From CBDFKQ01 sp965248855 (GTDB lineage Bacteria > Bacteroidota > Bacteroidia > Cytophagales > 172606-1), in contig CBDFKQ010000005.1 in NCBI GenBank assembly GCA_965248855.1, positions 124,001-188,000 on the forward strand: a stretch of 64,000 nt of DNA, in the 5' to 3' direction. The notes under the pieces were generated by a model, which saw only the letters and a list, made by a program, of their open reading frames with translations, had not been told where the DNA came from and searched no databases. A program made the position numbers and the translations under genes. Each line of letters opens with the position of its first letter. Within the stretch, counting starts at the first letter, position 1. Positions 18,292 through 27,283 of this stretch are shown here, piece by piece.

Positions 18292-19446
18292 TTAATCAAA
18301 TTGATCTGATGTCAATTGATTAACAATATTTAAAAATTCACCGGCAAAGTTTTCTATATTTTTAGTGTAATCTAATGTTGTGCTTTTTGATATATAAGAA
18401 CGTAATTTTTCGGAAAGGTCAAATTCATCTAATGGATTAAAAAAAATTGCATTTCCGGTCATCTGTTCTTTATGAACCTTAATATCAGAAAGTAAAATAT
18501 TTTGATTCATTGCCTTAGAATCTTCCACAACTGTACTCCACCCTTCAAACAATGAAGGTTGAATTACAGCCACTGCCTCTTTCATTAACTTTAATTGGTC
18601 GATTCGATCAATAAAACCTAAAAATTTAACCTTATCCTCAATATTATTTTCCGAAACAAACTTTTTTAATTCAATAAAATAATCCGGATTTCTATAATCA
18701 TTCTCTTTCCCGGAAAATACAATGCAAAAAGGAAAGTTTTTATCTTTCAATAAAACAAGAGCCTTTAAAATTATAATATGATTTTTATGTTTCCAGAATT
18801 GGTTTGGAGAAAAGAAATAAGGTTTATCAATTTTATATTTTTCCTTAAGCATATCAATATTTAAATATTGATAATCAGGATGTGTAACTGCGAAAGGCAA
18901 CACATAGGTTGTATTGGTAGCTTCCGGATGAAATTTAAAAAAATCATTTTTACAATCATTACTGCTAAAAACTATATTATTATTTTTAATTATGAGTTCT
19001 TTTTCAAGATGTTTGATTCTATCTAATCGTGAACTTGTAAAGAGATGCGGGAAATAATAACTTTGAAAATCAGTAATCCAAAAAAGTTTTTTTGAATCGG
19101 GGATTAAGTCAAAAATATATTCATGGCTTGCAGGAAAAATAATATCAAAATCAGAATTTAAAACTCTTTTTTCAATAAAGTTTCTGCGCATGATAAGCAT
19201 AGAAAATTTATTAATAATTTTTGCCGGTAAATTGAAGGCCGGTGCGAGAGGGCGATAAATTAAGTAAGGATAATTTGTTTCGACAACTTTTTTAAAATCA
19301 TCTTTATCAGTTAAGATGACTAATTCGGGTTTTAACTTATCATTTAATGTATTTAAAGCATAAATTAAATTAAGGATATAATAAGATCCTCCAATCCAAT
19401 TCTCATTATAACTAAATATTAAAGCAATTCGCTTTCTTTTAACCAT
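18292..19446 (-). CDS. GT4-type glycosyltransferase
   Basis: 384 aa with a GT-B fold. The N-terminal acceptor domain contains the glycine-rich NENWIGGSYYILNLIYAL, and the C-terminal donor domain runs from about 195 with FSPNQFWKHKN. The nucleotide-sugar site is the E-x7-E type motif in PSLFEGWSTVVEDSKA near residue 300. It should transfer a sugar from a nucleotide donor during assembly of the surface glycan. It is the last gene of the polysaccharide operon and overlaps the epimerase stop region by 28 nt. Donor and linkage are unknown. Confidence 0.85.
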   Translation of the reverse strand: MVKRKRIALIFSYNENWIGGSYYILNLIYALNTLNDKLKPELVILTDKDDFKKVVETNYPYLIYRPLAPAFNLPAKIINKFSMLIMRRNFIEKRVLNSDFDIIFPASHEYIFDLIPDSKKLFWITDFQSYYFPHLFTSSRLDRIKHLEKELIIKNNNIVFSSNDCKNDFFKFHPEATNTTYVLPFAVTHPDYQYLNIDMLKEKYKIDKPYFFSPNQFWKHKNHIIILKALVLLKDKNFPFCIVFSGKENDYRNPDYFIELKKFVSENNIEDKVKFLGFIDRIDQLKLMKEAVAVIQPSLFEGWSTVVEDSKAMNQNILLSDIKVHKEQMTGNAIFFNPLDEFDLSEKLRSYISKSTTLDYTKNIENFAGEFLNIVNQLTSDQFD

Positions 19447-20318
19447 TCTACGTATTTTTCAAGTCCTTCCGACAAAGTATACAGTGGTATAAAACCAAAT
19501 TCTTTTAATTTAGAAATATCAGCCTGCCAATTATTCGGGTCACCAAGTTTAATTTTACCTGTGAACGAAAATTTTATCTCCGGATTAATAATTTTGTAAA
19601 AAGTTGAAACAGCCTCTTTGATGTTTATTTCAACCCCTGTGGCAACATTTATAATATCACCTTCAAAATTAGATTTTTTAATAATTAAATCTAATGCTAT
19701 TAATATATCTTCAATAAAAATAAAATCTCTTGATTCCTCTCCTGTTCCAAATAACTCTATTGTTTGGTTTTGATTTATTTTTTTTAATAAGTCCCAAAAC
19801 AATTGTTTTTTTAATCCCGGCCCATAAGCTGAAAAAACTCTCATACTGCAAGTAGGAATATTAAAAAATTTATGATACTCATGAAGTAAATATTCGCTTT
19901 GTAATTTATGAAAACCATAAGGTGAAAGCGGTTTTGGAATCATTTTTTCATGGATGGGAAGGTGTAAGGGGTTTCCATAAACGGCAGCACTTGAAAAATT
20001 AATAAATTTACATTTGGGATTATATAACCTTAAAGCGTTAAGAAGTTTAATAACATTCCATACGTTAAGTTCAAAGTCTTTTGCAGGGTTTTCAAATGAA
20101 AAATTTACCTCTGCTGCCCCTGAGGCATTTATACACACATCGAATGAATCATTTTTAAATATATTTTCAAAATCTGTTTCAAACGCCTTAAGTTGAAAGT
20201 ATTTTTCTTCTTTCTGCTCTTTTACATCTGCCCTCCATACTAAATTACCATGTTTTTGGAAAAAAGAACAACAGTTTTTGCCGATAAATCCCTCACTACC
20301 GATAACTAATATTTTCAT
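19419..20318 (-). CDS. NAD-dependent sugar epimerase/dehydratase (extended SDR)
   Basis: 299 aa. The Rossmann motif GSEGFIG is at residues 7-13, and the catalytic Tyr-x3-Lys appears as YGFHK near 136-140, preceded by the serine-bearing FSSAAVYG. GTGEESRDFIFIEDI is typical of nucleotide-sugar epimerases acting on UDP- or dTDP-sugars. It probably makes a sugar donor for the same operon. The ATG overlaps the preceding stop by 4 nt (ATGA), showing translational coupling. Confidence 0.87.
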   Translation of the reverse strand: MKILVIGSEGFIGKNCCSFFQKHGNLVWRADVKEQKEEKYFQLKAFETDFENIFKNDSFDVCINASGAAEVNFSFENPAKDFELNVWNVIKLLNALRLYNPKCKFINFSSAAVYGNPLHLPIHEKMIPKPLSPYGFHKLQSEYLLHEYHKFFNIPTCSMRVFSAYGPGLKKQLFWDLLKKINQNQTIELFGTGEESRDFIFIEDILIALDLIIKKSNFEGDIINVATGVEINIKEAVSTFYKIINPEIKFSFTGKIKLGDPNNWQADISKLKEFGFIPLYTLSEGLEKYVEWLKESELL

Positions 20319-21202
20319 TTATTTTTATAAAACTTTATGCAACAAATCGCTCTGGAATGAGCAGCAAAATCATTCGATTTCCCTATTAAAGTATGTGGGT
20401 TATATGAATATGAATCTTTGCAATCTTCTAGGCTTGAAAATATCCATCCATCCGGCATATATTTAAAGAATGTAAGATTGTAATAGCCAAAAATATCCAT
20501 ATTTTTTAAAATTTTATCAAGCATTTCCTCATCAAATTGTTGAAAAAAACCATGATTTTCAAACTTCCCAAATGGAAAAGTTAACAGTAAAACACCGTTA
20601 TTTTTTAAAACTCTTAATAATTCATCAATAACTTTTAAATACTCATAGCTTTTCTGATCTGTATTTTTATTAAATTTTATATCATAGCCATATAAAGAGT
20701 TATCCATATCAATATGCTCAAGCGTAGATTGACAAACAACTTCCTCAAATAAATTATCTTTGTATGGTAAATCTCTTAAATCACCATAGTTATAAGAAAT
20801 CCGTAGTTCATTATAAAAAGGTGTTTCGGGGTAATAGGTAAAAATACTAACATTCTTTTCAGCAATTATCGGATTTGCCAATAAATAATCAAAATTAAAT
20901 GTTGAGCCTGCATCAAGAAATAATTTCTTTTCATCATTCAATTGGGATAATATCCATGGATATTCTACAATTCTTTCATCAAGGCGGAAGCCATACTTTT
21001 TTTCAATTGAATTCGTTTTAAAATTATTTATTATAGCCTTATCATTTGTATTTTCAATAATTTGTTGTGTCTTATATTCATGATAACCGATGGACCATGG
21101 CTCCATACCATTATTAATAAAGGATAGAACTTTGCCATCATTAATTTTTGAATCTCTTTTCTTAATTATTTTTTTAATTAGATGTTTTAAAATTCTCTTC
21201 AT
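20315..21202 (-). CDS. class I SAM-dependent methyltransferase-like protein
   Basis: 295 aa. The central region (about 90-215) has a Rossmann-type SAM fold: motif I is LDAGSTFNFDYLL, the acidic post-I strand region reads GDLRDLPYKDNLFEEVVCQSTLEHID, and LRVLKNNGVLLLTFPFG follows. The basic N-terminus (MKRILKHLIKKIIKKRDSK) may contact the membrane or a glycan intermediate. Its place between the acyltransferase and the epimerase suggests it methylates a sugar in the glycan. It overlaps the acyltransferase end by 29 nt and the epimerase start by 4 nt. Confidence 0.75.
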   Translation of the reverse strand: MKRILKHLIKKIIKKRDSKINDGKVLSFINNGMEPWSIGYHEYKTQQIIENTNDKAIINNFKTNSIEKKYGFRLDERIVEYPWILSQLNDEKKLFLDAGSTFNFDYLLANPIIAEKNVSIFTYYPETPFYNELRISYNYGDLRDLPYKDNLFEEVVCQSTLEHIDMDNSLYGYDIKFNKNTDQKSYEYLKVIDELLRVLKNNGVLLLTFPFGKFENHGFFQQFDEEMLDKILKNMDIFGYYNLTFFKYMPDGWIFSSLEDCKDSYSYNPHTLIGKSNDFAAHSRAICCIKFYKNK

Positions 21203-21827
21203 TATTTATTTTACTTATAAATTTTGCAGGATTACCCCCAACTATTGTAAATGGAGCTACATCATGAGTTACAACAGAACCCGCACCAACAATTGCTCCT
21301 CTTCCAATAGTAACTCCTTTTAAAATACTTACATTATAACTAATCCAAACGTTATCATCCAAATAGATGGGTGCCGTTTTAATATTTCCTTTTTTTAAAA
21401 TGTGTAAGTTTGAGGTAAGTTCATTAAAACTTAATTCTCTCTCCAAAAAATTAATCTCATGAGAATCTGTATCGATAATGTTTACTTGATGAGATATTAA
21501 TACATTATTACCAATAATTACATTCTCTGCCGACCAAATTTTAGTCCCTTCACCAATATAACAATTATCACCAATTGAAATTTTGCCACCAAAAGCAAAA
21601 ATTAATAACTCTCCTCTAGTGTGTGAATTTTTACCGATAATAATTTTAGTAGAATCATTTTGTAAATTAAATACTTTCGCCTCGGCGTAAAAACGAGAGA
21701 GATGGGAAGCTGTAACATTATTAAAACAGTTTTTAATTTTAATATTTTCAATATCTTCAGCTATCCAGCTTGTTGGAATTATTTTTTTGAAAACTGAAAA
21801 TATTAATCTTCTAAAAATTAAAATCAT
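21174..21827 (-). CDS. hexapeptide-repeat acyltransferase (LbH fold)
   Basis: 217 aa. The left-handed beta-helix appears as hexapeptide repeats over about 85-195, e.g. ISIGDNCYIGEGTKIWSAEN and VTIGRGAIVGAGSVVTHDVA, and ends with the family signature FTIVGGNPAKFI. Such enzymes use acetyl-CoA (or another acyl-CoA) to O-acetylate sugars, with a catalytic His at the trimer interface; HQVNIIDTDSHEI holds candidates. Role: decoration of the surface polysaccharide. It overlaps the next gene upstream by 4 nt. Confidence 0.88.
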   Translation of the reverse strand: MILIFRRLIFSVFKKIIPTSWIAEDIENIKIKNCFNNVTASHLSRFYAEAKVFNLQNDSTKIIIGKNSHTRGELLIFAFGGKISIGDNCYIGEGTKIWSAENVIIGNNVLISHQVNIIDTDSHEINFLERELSFNELTSNLHILKKGNIKTAPIYLDDNVWISYNVSILKGVTIGRGAIVGAGSVVTHDVAPFTIVGGNPAKFISKINNEENFKTSN

Positions 21828-22747
21828 AAAACCCTTTTTAGTAAGTTAATCAATCGACCTTTAATAATCGAAATGCAATTAGCAGGAGGAAAAACATGAT
21901 GATTAAATGTATATAGATCAGCCTTAAAATTTATATCTAAATTTTGTGGATGGATTATTGATAGCAAATCTTGTGTAGGTAGGTTAGAAACATTTGAATC
22001 TGTTTGAACGGTATGAGTAGCATCGTTGCCAAAACCAATATTTGAAATTAAGTTTTTATTGGGGCTTATAGAAAATCCATTATTTTGCCATATTGTAAAA
22101 GCCCACTGCAAATCCCAAATATCTTTTCTTTCGCCACCCTTAACAGTTAAAAATATATTTTCCCAGAATTTAATTTCACGGTTATTAAACTTTATATTTT
22201 TAAATATATTATTCAAGGAGTTAAATTCAATATTTTTCAGTTCAAAATCATATTTATTCCAAGCTCTTTTCCAGGTAGCCCAACCCCAGACAGGAGAGTA
22301 ATAGGAGAAAAAATAACTTGCTTCACCTCTTAGTTTTCCATTTTGAAAGTTGCTGCCATTTATATGCATTATTCTCTCTTCACCTTTATAATAGTTTAAC
22401 AAAGTATCACAGAATTTGAAAAAACTTTTATTGGGAAGGCAATCATCTTCCAAAATAATTCCCATATCTATATTTTCAAAAAACCATGAAATTGCTAAGG
22501 ACGGTGCAACTCCACAACCTAAATTTTCTTCTCTAAACAATGTTTTGACTTCGCAATCCCAATCAATATTATTTATTACATAATTTCGAACATCTATGCA
22601 CTTTGTAATATCATCAGGCTTGCCGTTTCTTGGTCCGTCTGCTGCGATATAAAAATATTTTGGCCTAATCTCCCTTATTGCCTCGAATACTTTTTTAGTT
22701 GTTTCAATGCGATTAAAAATTAAAAACAATACCGGTGTTTCAAACAT
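21824..22747 (-). CDS. GT-A nucleotide-diphospho-sugar transferase (HlpA-like)
   Basis: About 307 aa from the ATG at 22747, which overlaps the GT8 stop by 8 nt; a longer TTG start at 22786 seems less likely. The GT-A core has VLFLIFNRIETTKKVFEAI, FYIAADGPR and the metal-binding acidic motif ILEDDCLPNKSFF, then FSYYSPVWGWATWKRAW, typical of the Bacteroidota and cyanobacterial HlpA-like group of glycosyltransferases. Donor and acceptor are unknown. It belongs to the same operon. Confidence 0.8.
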   Translation of the reverse strand: MFETPVLFLIFNRIETTKKVFEAIREIRPKYFYIAADGPRNGKPDDITKCIDVRNYVINNIDWDCEVKTLFREENLGCGVAPSLAISWFFENIDMGIILEDDCLPNKSFFKFCDTLLNYYKGEERIMHINGSNFQNGKLRGEASYFFSYYSPVWGWATWKRAWNKYDFELKNIEFNSLNNIFKNIKFNNREIKFWENIFLTVKGGERKDIWDLQWAFTIWQNNGFSISPNKNLISNIGFGNDATHTVQTDSNVSNLPTQDLLSIIHPQNLDINFKADLYTFNHHVFPPANCISIIKGRLINLLKRVL

Positions 22748-23600
22748 AGATTTCAAAGATTTTTTTTCCGGTAAGCCTGTTAACAACTTTTTTTATCAAT
22801 TGCTTGTAATGATGGTAAAGAGTATTTTCCTTAAAATGAAATTTTTTCCAAGGTGTTTTTTTTAAATATATGAAATACTCCTCTTTAAATTGATTTTCAC
22901 AATGAAAATGCCATGGTTTTAAAGCACCTGTAAAGTGAATAATACCAATTTGAGACGAATTAAAAACTTTCGTAGAACTTTGATTTAAAAAATTGGAAGT
23001 CATATTCCATTTCTGATCTAATTGTTTCCAATTTCCTTTAAAAATTTCATTCAAAACATCCTGATCCCAAAAAATAATCTTTTCATGATTATCGGCGGCA
23101 TATTCAAGGCACTTTTGTGTAATATTATTTTCTATCCAATACTTTAAATCGATCAATAAAACTCCTGCATTAAAAAAGATGTTCTTGCTTTCTTCGATTT
23201 CTTCATTTACTGCAGCTAAAGGATATTTTCCTAAATCAGTTTGCCATAATGGCATTAAATTATCTTTTATTATAATATCAGTATCCAGATAAATTATTTT
23301 TTCTGTGTATTTAATCAGGTAATCAGGCATTATTAATCTGAAATATGTTGCTTTGCTAATATGTCCGTCCACCTTCACATTTTTAAGTAGGGCAAGATCA
23401 ATAGAGATAACCTTAAGTTCTTGTTTATATTTATTAAAAATTATTTTTAATTTGCTTAAAGCTGTATCTTCAAAATCTACTAAAACATAAACAGTAAATT
23501 TATTTTCTAAATTATTCTCAAATAAGGAGCACAACATCACTCCTAAATGTTGAATATAACTTATATCAATTGTTGTTACAATATGGATTTTATCTTTCAT
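22740..23600 (-). CDS. GT8 family glycosyltransferase
   Basis: 286 aa. GT8 signatures are complete: the metal-binding DxD in YLDTDIIIKDNL, FNAGVLLIDLKYW, FWDQDVLNEIF, and the C-terminal HFTGALKPWHF. GT8 enzymes are retaining transferases, mostly of UDP-glucose or UDP-galactose onto lipopolysaccharide-type acceptors. It starts with an ATG that overlaps the fucosyltransferase stop by 4 nt. Likely role: adding a hexose to the surface glycan. Confidence 0.92.
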   Translation of the reverse strand: MKDKIHIVTTIDISYIQHLGVMLCSLFENNLENKFTVYVLVDFEDTALSKLKIIFNKYKQELKVISIDLALLKNVKVDGHISKATYFRLIMPDYLIKYTEKIIYLDTDIIIKDNLMPLWQTDLGKYPLAAVNEEIEESKNIFFNAGVLLIDLKYWIENNITQKCLEYAADNHEKIIFWDQDVLNEIFKGNWKQLDQKWNMTSNFLNQSSTKVFNSSQIGIIHFTGALKPWHFHCENQFKEEYFIYLKKTPWKKFHFKENTLYHHYKQLIKKVVNRLTGKKIFEIYV

Positions 23601-24514
23601 AATGTAATCCAGGAATCTGGTATGATATCATCAGTATTAGCAATATTACCATCGTACCATATTTTATCTTTGGCAAACCATTTTTTTGGAGCTACTACGA
23701 TTTTATTTGAATAATTGCTTAACCATGCACCCCACCAGGCAAATGTACTGTTAGTAATAATGTGATGCTTACAATTACTTATTAAAATTAAATCCTGATG
23801 ACGTTGCGGGTTTATTTTATACTGCTCTCCTGCATATGTTTCCGAAACAAAAGTATGAGGTTTACTTAATTTTAGATTTAATTTTACCCAGTCAATGTCA
23901 TCAGAAAAAATAAAATAATGAGGTTTTTCAATTTTAGAATTAATATAATCCATTGCTATATAATAGAAGGACAAATCTTCGCCATATAAATTTAATTCGG
24001 GATATTTTAAATAATCACCTCTTCTTATTATAAGGCTTATTGAGGTGGTGCCGAAAATATTATTTAATAAATCATGCCTTAAATCTTTGCAATAATCTTT
24101 TAACGAAAACTCATATTTTAATAAATGTGAATAATTATTAAAATATTTTTCACTCTGCCAATGACCAAATAAATAGCAGTTTTTTGTAGCTTGATTGAAG
24201 ACCTTATCATAATGAAATGTTTTTTCTCTAATGATAGACCTTTTTAATATTTTAGGTTTTAATTTTTCGGAAATTTTTAAAATACTTTTTGAAATAATAT
24301 TTGATGGAAAATCTACAGCTCTACTTATTTCCTTGTCGGTTGCAATTGTAGCTGAAATGTTGAATGGCTCTAAATCAAATTTATAAATCTCACTGTTATT
24401 AAAATTTTGAATATTCAATTTTAATGGGACGTTGAGTTTTTTAGATAGGGCATATCCTGCAGAATATTGAAATAATTGATTTCCCAGTCCTGCAAAAAGC
24501 TCCGCTATTATCAT
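23597..24514 (-). CDS. GT11 alpha-1,2-fucosyltransferase-like
   Basis: 305 aa. The N-terminus AGLGNQLFQYSAGYAL is the GT11 hallmark, with later HWQSEKYF and the C-terminal TNSTFAWWGAWLS. The family's GDP-binding HxRRxD motif reads LIIRRGDYL, so the His is replaced by Ile while the Arg pair and Asp are kept. Together with the GDP-L-fucose synthase at the operon head this predicts a fucosylated glycan. The His change may alter donor choice or simply be family variation. Confidence 0.9.
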   Translation of the reverse strand: MIIAELFAGLGNQLFQYSAGYALSKKLNVPLKLNIQNFNNSEIYKFDLEPFNISATIATDKEISRAVDFPSNIISKSILKISEKLKPKILKRSIIREKTFHYDKVFNQATKNCYLFGHWQSEKYFNNYSHLLKYEFSLKDYCKDLRHDLLNNIFGTTSISLIIRRGDYLKYPELNLYGEDLSFYYIAMDYINSKIEKPHYFIFSDDIDWVKLNLKLSKPHTFVSETYAGEQYKINPQRHQDLILISNCKHHIITNSTFAWWGAWLSNYSNKIVVAPKKWFAKDKIWYDGNIANTDDIIPDSWITL

Positions 24515-24536
24515 AATATAAGTATGAAAATTACTT

Positions 24537-25676
24537 TTAACAATTATTTAAAAAAGTAAGAAAGGGTATAATATTAGCGTTAAAATCAAAATTTTTGGCT
24601 AATGCCCTTGCATTATAAGCAGAATTTTGATAATCTAATTCTACATCATCAACTGCTGCTTTAATTTGATTTGAACTTAAACAGGTTATTAAATTTCCAA
24701 TATTATTTTCCTCAATTATAGATAATCCGGAAAGCTTATTTCCAATAATTGGAACTCCGGAATTAATATATTGAAACATTTTACCGGATGGTGCAGTAAA
24801 ATAATTAAATGTTCTTAAGTGTTCAAATCGATAAAAGTCATAAAACACAAAACCAATTCGGAAGCTTGAAATATATTTTGTAAGTTCTTCATGATCCATG
24901 TACTCTTCATTAAAAATTAAATTACCATTTTCTAATAAATCATTATAAAACTTTTTAATTGCCTCCTTAATTGATTTAGGAATTGCACCCTTAAGGGTTA
25001 AGCAATATTCCGGATAATCTTTTAAAAAATCCAGGCAGGAGAAAATTCCAAATTCGGGCAACGCACTTCCACAAAATATTAAATTTTTTTTTGCCCGATT
25101 CTCTATCTCAATATCAAATTCAATATATGGTGGTGAATTTTGAACAAAAAATTTAGGATATTCCTTATCCTTAAAAAGATGTATAAATCGTTCTTCACTT
25201 TGAATTATTACAGATTTAATTTTATTATAATCAATATTATCTCTATAAATATCATGATCCGGGATTTCTAAGGAAACCAGATGTGCAAATTTGCCTGCAT
25301 TTTGTGCACACCACAAAGAAAAAAAATCAACTGCTATAATTTCACCTTCAAATTTTTTAATTACCTCTATAAAAGAGTTTGCTTTGTAATTCTTTAGTTT
25401 CTCGTTTAAGTAATGATCTTTTACTTTTTGATGCTTTTTGCCCAATATTATTTTAAATAATTTTATCCATATCCTTTCAAAAATGCTTATTTTAATTGAC
25501 TCAATTTTAATATAAATAACATGCGGATCATTAATTTTTTGAGATGAGTAATGTTGCGAGGGCTCTAAACTAATTAATTTAACATTAAATGTTTTTTTTA
25601 AGCTATAAAAAAGATTTAGTGTTGTAGGTGAAAAAGGAAGGTGTAAATCCGGGAAGATAATAAGAACATTTTTCAT
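24537..25676 (-). CDS. GT-B glycosyltransferase, family uncertain
   Basis: 379 aa. No exact family was recognised. The N-terminal half starts KNVLIIFPDLHLPFSPTTLNLFYSL, and the C-terminal half has a GT-B-like nucleotide-sugar region: FCGSALPEFG, then SGKMFQYINSGVPIIGNKLSGLSIIEENNIG near 290-330, reminiscent of the GT4 and GT1 donor sites. It overlaps the SDR stop by one base, and a 22-nt gap separates it from the fucosyltransferase. It is probably another sugar-adding step of the same glycan. Confidence 0.75.
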   Translation of the reverse strand: MKNVLIIFPDLHLPFSPTTLNLFYSLKKTFNVKLISLEPSQHYSSQKINDPHVIYIKIESIKISIFERIWIKLFKIILGKKHQKVKDHYLNEKLKNYKANSFIEVIKKFEGEIIAVDFFSLWCAQNAGKFAHLVSLEIPDHDIYRDNIDYNKIKSVIIQSEERFIHLFKDKEYPKFFVQNSPPYIEFDIEIENRAKKNLIFCGSALPEFGIFSCLDFLKDYPEYCLTLKGAIPKSIKEAIKKFYNDLLENGNLIFNEEYMDHEELTKYISSFRIGFVFYDFYRFEHLRTFNYFTAPSGKMFQYINSGVPIIGNKLSGLSIIEENNIGNLITCLSSNQIKAAVDDVELDYQNSAYNARALAKNFDFNANIIPFLTFLNNC

Positions 25677-26560
25677 TAATCTGCACTTGTTTCGTTAATC
25701 ATTAAAGTTGCTAAATTGTTAATACTAACCTGAGGAGACCATCCTAAGGAAAAAATTGTATCTGGTTTAGAAACTAATCGATTATATTCTTTTTTAAAAT
25801 CTCCATTTACAACTACATGATTTTCCCATTTAATATTTAATTGAAAACCACAAATGCATAACCAATCTTCTATATTATAATCTATTCCTGTACCGATAAC
25901 CGTTTCAAATATAGATTCATTTTGAATAAATAACCATATAGCTTTAACTATATCACCTGCATAACCAAATTCTTTTTTAACTGAAATATCAAATAAATTC
26001 AATATTTCTTGACTCCCATTTGCTATTCTTTTTAACGATTGAACAATTTTTTGATTTACATGCCTTTCAGATCTTAATGGGCTGTCATGATTAAAAAAAT
26101 AACCAATATAAATTTTTAACCCTAAGCCTCTATAATACCTGCCTGCATATACAGAAGATATTCTTGAAAGTGAATAAGGGCTATTGGCTTCAAACGGATC
26201 ATTTTCTTTTATTGGTTCTCCATTATTTTGAAATTGCAAACCACTGCCGGATAGGAAAATTTTAGAATTAGGTGAAAGTTTATAGCTCGCTTCTAAAATA
26301 TTTAGTGTGCCAGTTGTAATAGAATCATGATTTTCAAAAAGGGCTTCGTGGCTGGTAGTAGAGTTAGCAGCAAGGTGAAAGATATAATCGGGTAATGATT
26401 CTTTAATAATTTTAGTTACAAAATTATAATCTTTGATATCTCCTATTATCCAATTTTTATTAGATCTGGAAATGCCAATAACCTTAACATTATTCTCGAT
26501 TAATAATTTACTTAAATAATGACCGTCTTGTCCGTTTATTCCAAAAATTAAAGCTGTCAA
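25676..26560 (-). CDS. GDP-mannose 4,6-dehydratase-like SDR with altered active site
   Basis: 294 aa, shorter than typical GMD (about 345-370). GINGQDGHYL is the GMD Rossmann signature and FNHDSPLRSERHVNQKI matches GMD substrate-binding segments. The catalytic positions differ: GMD's STSE is SGSG here (Thr and Glu lost), and Tyr-x3-Lys is YSLSR (AGA codon, Arg). The start is TTG at 26560, directly after the preceding TAG, and no in-frame ATG lies near the nucleotide-binding loop. It may be a reductase or an epimerase-like relative, or a dead GMD, so its product is uncertain. Confidence 0.8.
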   Translation of the reverse strand: MTALIFGINGQDGHYLSKLLIENNVKVIGISRSNKNWIIGDIKDYNFVTKIIKESLPDYIFHLAANSTTSHEALFENHDSITTGTLNILEASYKLSPNSKIFLSGSGLQFQNNGEPIKENDPFEANSPYSLSRISSVYAGRYYRGLGLKIYIGYFFNHDSPLRSERHVNQKIVQSLKRIANGSQEILNLFDISVKKEFGYAGDIVKAIWLFIQNESIFETVIGTGIDYNIEDWLCICGFQLNIKWENHVVVNGDFKKEYNRLVSKPDTIFSLGWSPQVSINNLATLMINETSAD

Positions 26561-27283
26561 CTAATTAATATTTATAAACCATTTTTTATTAACAAAAATT
26601 GTATTTACATAAGTATCCGCATATATCATATATCCTTTTGAAATCATAAAATTAGATATTTCATGATTTTTTGGTCTGATATGATTTTCGCTGTAGGTAC
26701 ATGTTTCGGCGCATATTATTGGAATTGGAAATTTTTCAAAATCCAGAGATTTTAGCACTGCCAAATCCAAACCCTCGATATCTATTGAAAGAAAATCCGG
26801 ATAAGTTGCAAAATTTTCCCTTATTAAATTTTCAAGGGTTTTCAGTTTTACTTTTTCAATTTTAACAATTTTGTAAGTACCGTGATTTTCTCTTTTATAT
26901 GCTTCTTCTTTATCAAAAGTATTTAATGAAGGTTCGTTGAATATATAAAAATCTGCCTCTTCGTCATTCCCAATATTTACTCCAATATTTAATATCTTAT
27001 CTTCGGGTCTTATTTGTTTTATTTTTTCAATGAGTGTGCTATCAGCTTCTACACAAACTCCTCTACTTCCACCTAAATAGAACAAAAAAGTATTATTTCC
27101 ATAATCCGGAACATTTGTTCCTAAATCCAAATATGTGATGATTTCAATTTTTTTATCATAAAATAAAAATTTTAAAATACCATCTTCACCCGCTTGAGAA
27201 TAAGAGTTGTATTTTAGTTTTACAGGTACAGTTATAAAACTAAACACTGCTTTTTTTATTAAATTTTTAATTATAGTAATCAT
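26561..27283 (-). CDS. FkbM-type methyltransferase
   Basis: 240 aa. After a short N-terminal segment, YSQAGEDGIL begins the domain. SAM motif I is YLDLGTNVPDYGNNT, the acidic strand-2 end is GVCVEADS, and FLSIDIEGLDLAVLKSLDF is the FkbM C-terminal signature. Proteins of this family usually O-methylate sugars or polyketides. Its ATG overlaps the upstream stop by 4 nt, and its stop touches the TTG start of the GMD-like gene. It is one of four methyltransferase-like genes in the operon. Confidence 0.85.
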   Translation of the reverse strand: MITIIKNLIKKAVFSFITVPVKLKYNSYSQAGEDGILKFLFYDKKIEIITYLDLGTNVPDYGNNTFLFYLGGSRGVCVEADSTLIEKIKQIRPEDKILNIGVNIGNDEEADFYIFNEPSLNTFDKEEAYKRENHGTYKIVKIEKVKLKTLENLIRENFATYPDFLSIDIEGLDLAVLKSLDFEKFPIPIICAETCTYSENHIRPKNHEISNFMISKGYMIYADTYVNTIFVNKKWFININ

